From contig NZ_LMDH01000001.1 of assembly GCF_001425755.1 (NCBI RefSeq), positions 3,042,939 to 3,099,567 on the forward strand: a stretch of DNA of 56,629 nucleotides, read 5' to 3'. Below, piece after piece: positions 56,628-56,629 of this stretch; positions within the stretch are counted from its first letter, which is position 1; the number at the start of each line of letters is the position of its first letter. Both the position numbers and the translations under genes were made by a program. Under the pieces are notes generated by a model, which saw only the letters and a list, made by a program, of their open reading frames with translations, did no database searches and had not been told where the DNA came from. The DNA comes from Aeromicrobium sp. Root344 (GTDB taxonomy: Bacteria; Actinomycetota; Actinomycetes; Propionibacteriales; Nocardioidaceae).

Positions 56628-56629
56628 TC
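56578..56629 (+). CDS. Possible partial ORF within the repeat (ftsW start or spurious)
   Basis: Seventeen codons open to the window edge, starting MSERQRANC, with AGAGGA eight bases upstream. A second in-frame ATG at 56617 (MSW) could equally be the start of the next gene. Synteny predicts ftsW here. Not enough sequence to decide. Confidence 0.25.
   Translation, partial: MSERQRANCETGLMSWF

Noticed and set aside
1..56629. Mobile elements, prophage, CRISPR or defence island
   Set aside because: No transposase, integrase, Cas or restriction gene motif was found; gene order is typical core chromosome.
1..56629. tRNA or rRNA genes
   Set aside because: No stretch with cloverleaf arms or conserved rRNA sequence was recognised; every gap is short and accounted for.

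Overview
The window is high-GC actinobacterial chromosome. Genes are densely packed, GTG starts are common, and the core set is conserved: a CtaC/D/E/F plus QcrCAB respiratory supercomplex, an ErpA-type Fe-S carrier, a class II DAHP synthase, a PASTA-type Ser/Thr kinase and a mur/fts (dcw) cluster headed by mraZ. Gene order runs in parallel with what I remember of the Streptomyces and Mycobacterium tuberculosis chromosomes: sucB-lpd, pepA/gcvT, glxK, erpA, adenosine kinase, cta/qcr, trpD, UvrC-like exonuclease, NlpC, fadD, SRPBCC, glucokinase, plsC, aroG, kinase, prenyl synthase, metF, mraZ. I infer Propionibacteriales, most likely Nocardioidaceae (Aeromicrobium/Nocardioides type); the genus is not proven. 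I see no integrase, transposase, CRISPR, phage or defence island, and no rRNA or tRNA. No gap without a gene exceeds 300 bases.

Layout. 1-5413 (mostly minus): sucB start and lpd, two small plus genes, a serine hydrolase, and leucyl aminopeptidase. 5483-12492: gcvT, the pspA-htpX-pspAB envelope-stress operon, an aspartate aminotransferase, glycerate kinase and erpA. 12551-22229: adenosine-kinase-like gene, ctaCDF on plus, an L,D-transpeptidase, then qcrB-qcrA-qcrC-ctaE on minus, together forming the bc1-aa3 branch. 22254-28526: receiver-like protein, trpD, an Lrp-type sensor domain, a DEDD exonuclease/UvrC-half fusion, a four-cysteine mini-protein, a c-di-AMP riboswitch in front of an NlpC/P60 hydrolase, and an HExxH protein. 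28493-37409: acyl-CoA ligase, SRPBCC, two tandem ROK kinases, esterase, acyltransferase, a phosphofructokinase with PPi-type residues, and DAHP synthase. 37553-46848: small enzymes, an EamA exporter, the PASTA kinase, a barnase/barstar pair, prenyl synthase, metF, an FAD oxidoreductase, a methyltransferase and DUF3040. 47055-56629: mraZ, a 42-residue membrane mini-protein, rsmH, ftsL, ftsI, murE, murF, mraY and murD, ending at a palindromic repeat where ftsW would be expected.

Most of the DNA is ordinary core genome. The less ordinary signals are: (i) a recurrent TANNNT-N6/7-RTG layout at about 19 starts, implying leaderless transcription, with three divergent pairs whose -10 boxes touch, overlap or lie a few bases apart; (ii) strong enrichment of the palindrome CGTACG; (iii) structured DNA/RNA in the dcw operon: phased MraZ boxes, a long hairpin after mraZ, a conserved-looking mini membrane ORF, and a repeat that supplies stop and start codons; (iv) the c-di-AMP riboswitch; (v) a ROK kinase whose C-terminus reads through into an antisense gene. 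All functions are inferred from sequence motifs read by eye; no database search was run.
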